DNA of 64,000 nt from Anaeramoeba flamelloides. Lineage: Eukaryota > Metamonada > Anaeramoebidae. Each line of letters begins with the position of its first letter. Positions within the stretch are counted from its first letter, which is position 1. The notes below the pieces were generated by a model. That model was given only the letters and a program-made list of their open reading frames with translations. It had not been told where the DNA came from and ran no database searches. The stretch is from NCBI GenBank assembly GCA_027625915.1, contig JANTQA010000029.1:3844001-3908000 (forward strand), written 5' to 3'. The translations under genes and the position numbers were made by a program. Below are positions 21,601-33,106 of the stretch, piece after piece.

Positions 21601-23026
21601 CCGAGGGTCCAAGCAAGATCGGTTACTGTGCTTCACTGATCGCGCGATGTACTCATTCCATTATTGGTACAAAAAAAAAAAGCTGAAAGGCAAAAGCATC
21701 AATCAGTTTCTGTATAGCGACTGGTCCTTCTGCTTGTATGGGTCGCTGGGCTCGAGCGGCGGCTTTGGCACTGATCTCTTGAAAATTGCTGGCGAGGAGA
21801 TGGGCGTTGATGGTAAGCAAGTCGAAGAGCTCGCCAAAAAGGGTGTAGAGACTGTCAAAAAGTTAGGCGACAACCAAGATGTTGGTATCAGGTATGTCTC
21901 CGCTCGGAAAACAAAGAAGCCTAACATCCTCTTGCAAAAATTGGCCAAGAAGCTGGGGCCCAAAATTGGGAAAATCTTCGAAAAGATCATTGAAAAGCAC
22001 ATCGTCGGGAAGGAGACCTTACCAAAGGTGAAAATCCCCGAAAAGCAAAAATATAGGCTTCATGACGTCTTTAAGATCGCAGCAAAGTCGCTCTCCAAAG
22101 AAAAGACGACCCTGCCGTTCATCCAAATTGAAAACTTCCCACCTGCGGCCTTGATCGATGTCCTCTCCCTCTTGGAGGAGGTATGGGAAAAGCAATCCAA
22201 GCAGCCAAAATTGAAATTGCCCAATGTCCCAACTATCACCGTAGGGTGGATGCTACAGCAATGCCTGTCGATTTTAATGGACACAGAGGAGTTGGTTTGG
22301 GAATTCCCCGAACAGCCCAACTTGGATTCCTTTTTTAGAGGAATGCAAAGATCCATCGAAGATCTCGGCGAGGAGGCATTGAAGGATCTTGAATTGCCGC
22401 CACCACAGCCAATTTCATTAAAGGATTTGCTCAAGTATGTGATCAAGGTCGTACAAAAGGCTGAAGAATTACCCCAAGTGTTGGTTGCTAATTTCACTTT
22501 CCCGCCGATGGAAAAAATCTTGGAAATCACACTCCAGAATTGTGACAATCTCCCAGACATCAATTTCCCACCACCAAAGAAACTTAAAATAACAAGAGTC
22601 CTGCAAGTGATCAATAGCGTGATTGGCGAGATCGAATTACCCTCTATTTCGCTCGGGGAACTTGATGTAGACTTTGGTATATCATTTGACATGCCAAAAA
22701 TTGATCTCCCAGATTTGGATCTCCCAGACGTTGGTATACCCGGAATCAAGTTCTTAAAATATTTAAAGCCCAAAAAAAAGCCCATCTTTCATACCGTTCT
22801 TTATTATCCCGCCAAAGGCCCCAAAAAATATGACAGTAAGGATATGGTCTATTTGCATCGAGCAATAGCAATGTGTTCAGAGGCTCCTAGTTGGGTTTCT
22901 AGACCAAGAAAGGCTGAAATCACTTATGAAGCTTCCACTTTTGGACAAATCATCAACAAAACAAGCAGGGGTAAATCGAAAAAGCCAAAAAAGGGAGAGC
23001 AAAAAAAAAAGAAGGAAAAAAAATAA
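18641..23026 (+). CDS. Large repeat protein of unknown function (three exons)
   Basis: Exons 18641..18928, 19055..19579 and 21263..23026 (all phase 0; donors GTAAAA and GTAAAT) would encode about 858 residues. I do not recognise the family. Residues 1-271 hold two copies of a unit: VDWESV/VDWESF, an Ala-rich helix with an aromatic segment (SWQGYFIFGRL, RWNGWYSFQNV), then GTTLVIK/GTTLVIN. Exon 3 starts Lys-rich, then has KKVNHRGSKQDRLLCFTDRA (about residues 380-399), which looks like the strand pair of a PH-like or myosin TH1-like fold. After this come about six Pro-punctuated helical repeats of 22-35 residues (FPP, LPNVP, PEQP, LPPPQP, FPPME, FPPPKK), a Leu/Asp/Pro stretch and a Lys-rich tail. 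All exons share C-ending codons and higher GC than the surroundings, supporting one, perhaps highly expressed, gene. Joining exon 3 is inference; it could be a separate gene starting at 21266. Confidence 0.72.
19687..21146. mobile_element. DNA transposon, ~1.46 kb, ~125-bp inverted ends
   Basis: The first and last ~125 bp are inverted copies: GAGTATTTCAAACTC on the left, GGGTTTGAAATACTC on the right, and GGAAGAAGTGTTGTAAAAGT against ACTTTTACAACACTTCTTCT. The element fills nearly all of intron 2 of the 18641 gene. A second, complete 579-bp element is nested inside (20184-20762). A solitary end of the same family lies near 32172. No transposase frame was seen. Confidence 0.85.
20184..20762. mobile_element. 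ATATGTCC-ended element, 579 bp, nested copy
   Basis: It starts ATATGTCCTTAATAAAATTA and ends GGGTCGTAGGGACATAT. The copy at 30439-31016 matches it end to end in reverse complement (578 bp). The inverted ends are short (ATATGTCC). It is non-coding. It lies inside the larger inverted-repeat element of the 18641 gene's intron. Confidence 0.85.
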
Positions 23027-24279
23027 TTTCTTCTCTTAATTTTTTTTTTATTCTATTTTTATTTTGATTTATATTTATCTATTCATTTTTATTTATTTAT
23101 TTTTATACATTTTTTTATTCTCTTGCTATCAATATTTTTGAATTATTTTTGTTTGAGCTAACTCTTATTTGCTTTTTTTTTTTTATTTATGACTTTACTA
23201 TTTTTTTAAAATAAAAGTGCATTTCTTCTTGATGATTTAAGGGTTGCTAATTGTTACTTTATTTATTGTTTTTTTCTTTTCTTTTTTATGATTTTACAAT
23301 GAGGATAGTTATTTTCATAAACATTAAAAAAAGGATGAATATCAGAAATTTCCAAAAACAATGGGAGAATTTGTTTTTATATTTCAAATATTATTTTCTC
23401 TATAAAGTCATTTCTGTTTTATAAAAGGGGGATATAACATCGGGGGTGGGTTAATAAGCTTATAATTCAGAGATGTGTCGAACCACAACGGGTTATTGGT
23501 CAGTGAGGAACTATTTATCAAAGTGATCATCAATAATTTTTAAATAAAAATAAAAAAGTAAAAAACAAAAAAAAAAAATAAAAGTTAATAAACAAATAAA
23601 AATTAATAAACAAAAGAAAACCTAACTACTTTCTTTATGTACTCAAAAAATCAATAAAACTACATTATTTAAATTACTTTACACATAACGTTTTTATATT
23701 TTGATCTAAAATTATGATACTTTTTTTCGATGTTTTGAAACTGCTTAATAACACCCAAAAGGAAGTTGTTGCGAGTTTGTAGACTTCCCAATACTTAATT
23801 TTTCCAATTTTTTTGATAAATAATCATTGGCCGAGATGATATCAAATTTTGTATTTAACCCAAATCTCTTCAATTTTAAATAATAATAGACTCAATAAAT
23901 TCGGTTAACAAGTTGTCATTATTACCACAAAATTACCCATTTAATTTTTAAGAATTGGAAAAATTGAGAGGAAAATTTTAAGAAAGAATCTAGTCTAAAG
24001 TATGAATAAGTTCCATTTTTTCAAACGTAAAGCTAAAAAATATCCACAAATAATCAATTTTTGAGGGGTATTTATATTAGTTATCCATTTCCATTGCTTT
24101 TTTTTTCCTTAAAAATTATTATCAATTCAGTAAAAAATATTATATGAACTTCGGTGTATTGCTTTGAAAATGAGAAGTATTCTTTCTTTACGGGATGTTA
24201 TAAATAACTCTTTAATATATATTATTATGTTCTCAGATTCTTTCAAAGGATGACTGTTAAATTTTAAATTTTATAAGTG

Positions 24280-24474
24280 CAGTCAGTTCATATTTTAAGG
24301 TACAAACTTCAACTAAATTTTAACCACAATAAAAATCTCAATTTAAGGCACAAAATTCAAATTCTATTAAAATTATTTGTATAAAAAAAAATTCCAAATT
24401 TTGTGCTTTAATTTGAGATTTTTTTGAGCTTTAAATTTTGTTGATAGTTTGTGTCTTAAAAGTGAAATTGATAA
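24280..24474. mobile_element. Hairpin MITE (CAGTCAGTT family), copy 1
   Basis: It begins CAGTCAGTTCATATTTTAAG and is almost wholly self-complementary around a centre near 24375, with the family words GGCACAAAATTC and AATTTTGTGC on opposite arms. Its right end abuts the dispersed repeat that starts at 24475. Other copies are at 31017, 49715 and, in part, 60190. Confidence 0.8.
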
Positions 24475-25007
24475 GAAACCCCAATTCAAAATTCTTAACA
24501 CACCAAAATTCGATTTGTGGGGAAAAAAACTTATTTAATCAATTCAAGAAGAAATACCAAATTAGAACCATTCAATAATTGAAATGTTCACACTTCTTTA
24601 TAAATTACAATACTCACAAAAACAATAAATAAAGAATTATCAATACAAATAAAGCAAGGGTGTGTTAAAAACTTTGGAGAGAGCAAAACAAAAAAATACA
24701 TTAGTAAATTTGTTTAAATTCTATTAGGAATATTGGTCGATCAAAGATTAGATACTACAAACTAATTTTATTTGAGTTCAGCTATTTGGAACCAACTTAA
24801 CTTTAACCTAATATCAATGGTTGAAAAAATTTTTGGTCCAACAAAACAAATTGCGTAATTCAATCAATTAAATGAAAACAAAAAACTTAAAAGATAAAAA
24901 AATGATTTTCATATTTTACAAAAATCAAAATTATTTCCAATTTCAATGAAATTGTATTATTGGGATTGTTTGGAACGTTTTAATTGTTAGGAAATTTTGA
25001 ATTTCAG
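24475..25007 (-). repeat. Dispersed repeat, ~535 bp, copy B (inverted to 3845-4380)
   Basis: Reverse complement of the 3845-4380 stretch with scattered differences. It starts right after a hairpin MITE. There is no coding. Confidence 0.75.
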
Positions 25008-25693
25008 TTTATTATTTTTTGTTATTTTTTGTATTTGGGTCAAAAAGGGTGGATAGCTCTAAGATCCAAATTTTAATAAACGGTTATAACTTTTTTATTT
25101 TTTTATTAATGATTGTTAAACTTTAATTTTTTATCAATTTTGAGGAATTAATAGTTAATATAACTATATTATATTTTCAAAGAATATCTAAATAATTGAT
25201 TTTGTAAAAATAATTTTTCTGAAATTATTTATTAAAATAATCATCATCTCATAAAATTGGATGATTATTTTAATCAAAAAAAAATATTTTACTAAAAATC
25301 TCCTTGTATATAAAAGTGGGCGTGTGGGTGTTTATGTGTGTGTTTTCAGAAGTTCTTGGTTTTTTTTTTTGAAATTCCATTCCCAACCTTTGTTTTTGTT
25401 GTGTTTTTATTTGAATTTGTTAAGAGAAGAAGATTTCTTTTTTCGAATATTAGTATTGAAATAAATTATTTTCTATATACATATCATTTAACTCTAAAAT
25501 TTTTAATTAAAAAAAATCAATGGTATACCGGTATTCCTAGAAAAAATGTACAGAAACTCTTTAACATGATTAATAAAAATTATGTAATTCATTCTTCTTG
25601 TAGACAATTATTCATCAAATTTATAATGATTCGAAAACTTATGGAAATGAAGAAAAAAATTTCATAAAAAATTCAAAATAAAAAATAAAAATA

Positions 25694-25717
25694 TTTAATA
25701 TATGTATATATATATAT

Positions 25718-25748
<31 letters not shown>

Positions 25749-25750
25749 GG
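25694..25750. repeat. Compound microsatellite (TA)n(TG)n followed by ~19 G
   Basis: An alternating TA tract passes into TG repeats and then an uninterrupted run of about 19 guanines. A long G run is exceptional in DNA this AT-rich. It could form Z-DNA or G-quadruplex structure, and its length may be imprecise because such runs are error-prone in sequencing. Confidence 0.95.
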
Positions 25751-25911
25751 CACTGAGTCCTACACTCCTAGAAGTGGTTTTTTAGAGGGTTTTTTTTAAT
25801 AAAAAAAAAAAAAAAAAAATTAATATCTTTGGTTATGCTCTATAGTCGTCTAAGATAAAATAAAAACTTCACTTCAATAAAATATCTATTATTAGTTACC
25901 GGGTATGGTTT

Positions 25912-25936
25912 ATATATATATAGAGAGAGAGAGAGA
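25912..25936. repeat. Microsatellite (TA)n(GA)n within an ACCGGGT inverted pair
   Basis: A TA tract passes into GA repeats. It is flanked by TTACCGGGT on the left (about 25897) and AACCCGGTGA on the right (about 25959), so the tract sits in the loop region of a short inverted repeat. Confidence 0.85.
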
Positions 25937-27174
25937 TAATCTTTTTGTATGGTTCTTAACCCGGTGATGAATGTTTGGAAGTTCTATAATGTACCCATAG
26001 TATTGTAGGGTGTCATTATGTACCTAGTTTTTCCATAATTTGAAAGAATATGGTAAAATCATAGATTTTTCTCAATTCATTTGAATCCTGAAAAAACATA
26101 GTTGGGTTTTTTTTTTTTTTTCAGATTAAGGAATTAAAAGAATATTTATTAACTTTTCTTTTAATATCACAAATCAAAATGGGGTGTGGCCCTTTTCCAT
26201 TATTCGCAAGAATTAAGAAAAATATATGAAATTAAACAATTCTTTATTTATTTATTGTGAGAAAGGAGTAATCAAAGAAAATTTACTAAATAAAAAAAGA
26301 GAAGAAGAAAAATAAAAATTAAACAATTCTTTTAAATTCTAGAAAATCTAATAATTGTTTTATGTTTTTGGGTTTTACTGTTTAGTTATAAAAATATATT
26401 GACATTTTAGAATATTTAATAAAATTTTAGAAACCTTAATAACTTTAGGTATGTTATTAATTTGTCCACTGCAATAATATTATTATTATTCATTAAATTT
26501 TGGTTCTCTTATATTTTTATTTTTTTTTTTATCTATATTTTGATAACTTTTCTCAAATTACTCCTTTATCCCAGTAAAAAAACTCACAAATAACAAAAAA
26601 AAAATCTAAAATATACTTGCAGATAATTTATTTATTTTTTGGTTTAAAATAAAATAAAAAAAGTTTCTATTAATTGTAAATTGGACATAGTTTTTCTGAG
26701 CTTTAATTTTGACTATGGTAAATTTATAAATGTAGTTTTGGAGTAAATGAGCCTAAAAGAAATCATCTCGTCAAAAAATTGATTTTATTTTATGATCAAT
26801 TTCAAGTCTTATTCAAACAACTAAACATAATTAAAGTTTTAAAAAAGGAAACCAACAAAAAACCAATAAAAAAATAATATCCTTCTGATCGAACCGAAGA
26901 TTATTTAATAAAAAAAATTTTTGGATATTTGCCAAAGAGTAATCTAAATAAAAAAAAAATTAAATAAAAATCAAAAGAAAAATAAAAAAATGTAATTGTT
27001 TAATTATTTATTAGAGAACTTCGAACAATGATGTAAATTTTTATTTTAGTTTGATTGCAAAAGAACCTAAAAATTTTTTCATTGATCACTTAAAAAAATT
27101 ATCATATAAACTAAAAAAAAATAAAAAAAATAGAATAAAAATAAGAGTTAGATTATTAAAAAAATTGAGGTATT

Positions 27175-28843
<1,669 letters not shown>

Positions 28844-29599
28844 GAGAAAAGTATTGTACCTTAATTGTTGAAATTGTTATTTTGAATAAAATAAAAAAAG
28901 TAGAAAAGATAAAAATTTAGAAAAGATTTCCTTTGAAAAAAAAAAACAAAGTTAAAAGCAAAAAGGCTTACTTTGGAAAAAAATGAAAAAAATTTTGGAA
29001 AATCTAACAAATAACAAAAATGATAGGAAGTGAACTCTTGAACTTTTGTAAGATTATTTGTTTAGAAATCATTTTCTAAAAATAAAATTTATTTTGTTCT
29101 ATTTTTTGGAGCCTTTTTCAAAATTCACTACCTAAAAACCTGAAAAGTAAATTTGGGTTTCTGAAATTAACGACTTTTTCAATTTATTTTTGTATTTTTT
29201 AAAAAAAAATCTTAAGAAATTTGCTTAAATAGGTTGGAAATATTCAAACCAAAACCTTTTTATTATTTTTGTGTGGTGGTAAAACACAAATTTTTGAGAG
29301 CAACTACAAAAGCGAAAAATTTAACAAATAAACATTTGTAAAATTGTAATATATCGAGTAATTGAAAAAATTAAAAGTTTTTTGACTAAAAAACGTTGGT
29401 TGGATTCTTAAATATTTTTGTTTGGGGAAATTTTTAATTTTAAACAGATGGATTTTTAAAAAAATTTTGAAGTCAAATAAATATATTTTGGACGTAAATT
29501 TTAATGTAAATAGAAAAACAACAATCAAAACACAACCTAGCCATTGGTTGAGAAGAGGTATGTTTTTTAAAAAGTCCAAATTTGAATAATTATTTTAGT

Positions 29600-30150
29600 T
29601 TTAAAAGTGAACAATTTACTGGTATTTGAATTATAAAAGGGAAAAATTTTAACTTCCTTTTCAATTTCCTATTACTATTCGAGTCAGAAACCACAGTCCC
29701 CAACTTAATTGTTTGAGAACTCTTTTTATAAAAGATAAATATGGAAAAATAAGTCAAAATTATTTCCCATTTTACATTCGAATATTGGTATATAATTTAA
29801 TCTTTTGGAATACTGAAATAACACTTTCATGTCGATTTTTGAGTTTACACAATATGTGTCGTGACTATACACCAACATATAGAGCATTGAAAAAACTCAA
29901 AAAAGAAAGCAATTTCCTGACAAGTGGTTTTACGATCTATTAACTAAAAATATCTTCTATACTTGAATTTACGTTCTAAATGCGAAAAAATTTTGACATA
30001 CATTTCCAGACTTTTTCTTTCTTAAATAGAGTTCTCAAACAAATAAGTTGTAGTTTGTGGTTTCTGCCTCGAATAGTAAAAGGAAATTGAAAAGGAAATG
30101 AAAATTTTTCCCTTTTATAATTCATAAACCAATAAGGTGAAATTTTTACC
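29600..30150. mobile_element. MITE-like element, ~550 bp, ~110-bp inverted ends
   Basis: The left arm (about 29610-29735) and right arm (about 30020-30145) are inverted copies: AATTATAAAAGGGAAAAATT against AATTTTTCCCTTTTATAATT, and TTGTTTGAGAACTCT against AGAGTTCTCAAACAA. The interior frame at 29713-29943 has no recognisable domain. No other copy was found in the window. Confidence 0.8.
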
Positions 30151-30438
30151 CTATTTTTTTTTGGTCAAATACAAGCCTTTAAAAAACCACATTTTTTAAA
30201 TGGGTTAGATTACCAGATCATTTTTTATTAGTAGTATATCCTTTCAAGTTTTTAGTTGAAAATAGAATAAAAGAAAATTTCTTGGTTAATACACATGTCT
30301 CAGGATTTTAAATGTCAACTTTTAGCTCATACAGATTAAACAAAACCATCAAAATAGGGCTCAACAAAAAACCAATAACAAACAAAGGAAGATTATACAT
30401 ATAAAAACCATACTTTTTTTTTTTTTTTAATTCAAATA

Positions 30439-31016
30439 ATATGTCCCTACGACCCAAAAAACACTAAAAATGAAAAACTGACCAAATACTTTCCATTAAA
30501 ACAATTAAAAAAACTAAATGATTAAATAAAAATAAATAAAGTTTCAATTTAACTTTTTCTTGAAAACATGTTTTGACAAAATCATTGAATTCATACTTGA
30601 AATCATATATATATTTTGAGATACACTCTCTTGTTTTAACTCATTTACAAAAACAAATTCTAAATGAGGGGAATTTTCTTTTCACAAAAGGCACTAATTT
30701 GGTCTTCAAATGTTTTTTTTAGTTTTCAATGGTAAAATTAAAAAAAAGTTCAACTAAAAAGATAAATTCTCTGAAAAACCATTCCAATTTAATATATTAA
30801 CTTATTCTTTGATTTCAAACTTTTCTCAACCCCAATTTTTCAAAAAAAAAATAAAATAGTGCACACTAATTTCAAAAAATAATTTTGATATTCAAAAGTT
30901 GAGAGTGTTTTTATTCTAAAAAAAATTATCACAGTGGTTAATGGAATTAAGTTATGAACTTAATTTCGAAAAATATTAATCAGAAAAAAATAGTGTTTAA
31001 TTTTATTAAGGACATA
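30439..31016. mobile_element. ATATGTCC-ended element, 578 bp, copy 2 (inverted)
   Basis: Reverse complement of 20184-20762 from ATATGTCCCTACGACCC to TTATTAAGGACATAT, with scattered substitutions and small indels. A hairpin MITE begins immediately at its right end. Confidence 0.85.
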
Positions 31017-31212
31017 TAGCCAGTTCCCCTTTTAAAACACAAACTTTCAACCAAATTTAAGGCACAATAAAAATCCCAAATTTCAGCACAAAATTCAGAT
31101 TCTAGTAAAATAATTTGTCAAAAAAATAACCCAAATTTTACTCGTTAATTTGAGATTTTTTTGTGCATTAAATTTTGTTGAAAGTTTGTGACAAATATTC
31201 AAAACTGACTGT
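31017..31212. mobile_element. Hairpin MITE (CAGTCAGTT family), copy 2
   Basis: It runs from CCAGTTCCCCTTTT to AAAACTGACTG and is followed by TA. Arms share AACACAAACTTTCAACC with GTTGAAAGTTTGTGA. It abuts the right end of the 578-bp element, so it probably inserted into a TA at that element's ATATAG edge. Confidence 0.8.
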
Positions 31213-32171
31213 AATCAACAAAAACAATATTTGACCTTCAAATTAAGAATTCTTATTTGGTTAAAAATTTTTTGACTTTATTTAATTAAATAAGGCGTGG
31301 TTTAAAAAAACCTATGATTATATCTCTAAGAAACCCCTATTAACAAGAAATTTTTACAAAATATATAAATAGGTTCTTAATCAATCGAAGAAGATTTATG
31401 AATCTTACTTTGGAGAATATTACTAGGAAAATAACTTGTAAAAAATCGACAAAGCACACAATAAAAAGACACATATCTTGTTTTTTTACAGATGGCACAT
31501 TGTTTAGATGAACAAAGAAATAAACCCTAAACAATAAGTAAATAAGGTATTACTTACTTAAAGTTTCACCATTTAAAAAGGAATTAGAAAAATGATGGAT
31601 CAAATATTAAAATTTTTCTGAAAGGATATAATTTTTGAGAGTCAATTATCTATCAAAAAAAAAATTACAAAAACAAGGAAAAATTATTGAAAAATTTCAA
31701 ATAAATTTAATTTAGAATTCAATATTTAAAATTTACTCAAAAAATAAAGGATTTTGCCTTCAAAATAATTTTACACTAGGTATACTATTGGAAAGTGAAT
31801 TAGAGATTATATTTGATCAAGAATAAAAAAAAGTTCCCCTTTTTATTTTGAAACGGAGTATGGATCCAAAATCAATCCGACCAAGCCATACCATTGGAAT
31901 ATTCATGGTATAATATGTTTTCGGACTATCTTTAAAAATGCGCATAAACACATACTCACACCTACACATACCTATATACCCATGTTAGAGGTTTTGGTAA
32001 TAATATATATTATCATGGTATTAACAATAAAATTGCGATAATGTTAATAAAAATCGTGGTTAGTCCTACTTTTTAACGAAAAATCATTAAATTGTGATAT
32101 TTCATATTATATTAATGCCATAAAATAATTCGTCCAAAAAATAAACAATTATTTTTTTGAAATCACCTTAA

Positions 32172-32205
32172 AAAAGAATCTCATGACTTTTACAAAGCCT
32201 TGATA
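32172..32205 (+). repeat. Solitary end of the 19687-21146 transposon family
   Basis: AATCTCATGACTTTTACAAA followed by GCCTTGA matches the outer end of the inverted repeats at 19687 and 21146. I found no partner end nearby, so this is a fragment. Confidence 0.6.
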
Positions 32206-32475
32206 CTTTTAAAAAAATTGAGACTTTAAAAATGTTAGAAGGCAGGCCGTTGCATTTTTTTCAAGTGTTTGTAAGTTTTGAAAGACAGAAAACTTTGATA
32301 AACGAAATTAGACTGTTTGAAATGGAAAAAAAAATTTTTTTTTCTTTTCAGTTTTTTTTTATAACATAAAATCTGATACGAATTTTATGATCATACTAAT
32401 AATAACCCATTTCAACAATGTACGTGAATATAAAAAAGAAGTGTTTTTTAAAAATGGCGTTATTACCTTCACTAG

Positions 32476-33106
32476 TTAAATAGCCAAAAAGAAGAAAGAG
32501 CAAATTTTCCTTCTTATTGGTGACCGATCAAAAAAACAAAAAAACTGTAGTTGTGTTTCCTGTGTAATATGGAGATATGAGAAGAAGAAGAAAATGAACA
32601 AGAAGGCAGAAACTACCCAAAATCTTAATAATTGGTGATCATCTGGCAAGGATGTTGTGAAATCTTTAGAAGAGTTATCTAACTCCTTTTAGCGTGCTGA
32701 GAAAAAATGAAAATATTGTAACCCAAGATCACATTCTTTAAAGAACAGATAAAGGGTTGGTTGTTTTAGAAGGTCTTTTATTCAACTCAATTTACAACAC
32801 CACGATTAACTGAAAAAATATTTATTTCTCTTTAGTTCTTATTGTTGTTGATCTTAAAGGATCGATCGGTTTGTCAACCAAATAAAATGAAAATACAATA
32901 AAACTCTTGGATCTGATCCTTGATTGGATCAAGTATCTTTTTTGTTGTTTTTTCAAAAAATGACTTTTTTTCACCTAATCTATTTTTTGATCAAAAAAAA
33001 ATTTAGTTGTAAAAATACTACTGAACTAACCCAAAATACATCAACTATTATATCAGGATTACTTTTTAATCGTGATATTTTGGCATTTATCACGGGTTTT
33101 AGACAT
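32476..33106 (-). CDS. Speculative small membrane protein (three exons)
   Basis: A model on the minus strand: 33063..33106, 32897..32979 and 32476..32678, giving 109 residues. Exon 1 starts ATG and reads MSKTRDKCQNITIK with a GTAATC donor; exon 2 reads LGEKKSFFEKTTKKILDPIK; exon 3 contains DFTTSLPDDHQLLRFWVVSA followed by a Phe-rich hydrophobic helix and a basic tail. Support is composition (a balanced patch in AT-rich DNA) and compatible phases. The exon 3 acceptor (GTTAG) lacks a good pyrimidine tract, and I recognise no family. It could be a single-pass membrane protein or a chance combination. Confidence 0.25.

Larger units (their letters stand above)
23027..27174. other. Gene-poor, repeat-bearing region before GDH
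   Basis: No gene is supported. It contains a mariner-like hairpin (24280-24474), the second copy of the 535-bp repeat (24475-25007), and two simple-sequence tracts near 25.7 and 25.9 kb. A short patch of balanced composition at 23425-23530 has short open frames on the plus strand but no recognisable product, and it does not fold as a tRNA by eye. Confidence 0.45.
28844..32475. other. GDH upstream region and transposon-rich DNA
   Basis: No gene is supported. The stretch 28844-29600 is the GDH 5' flank, AT-rich with no clear motif. Then come an element of about 550 bp with inverted ends (29600-30150), a 578-bp element (30439-31016), a hairpin MITE directly after it (31017-31212) and a solitary transposon end near 32172. 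Confidence 0.5.

Noticed and set aside
22060-22785. Minus-strand 241-codon ORF
   Set aside because: Antisense to exon 3 of the repeat protein; open only because that exon is GC-richer.
23425-23530. Possible tRNA or structured RNA
   Set aside because: GGTTCGACAC on the minus strand recalls a B box and TTGGTCAGTGAGG on the plus strand recalls an A box, but they are on opposite strands and no cloverleaf forms.
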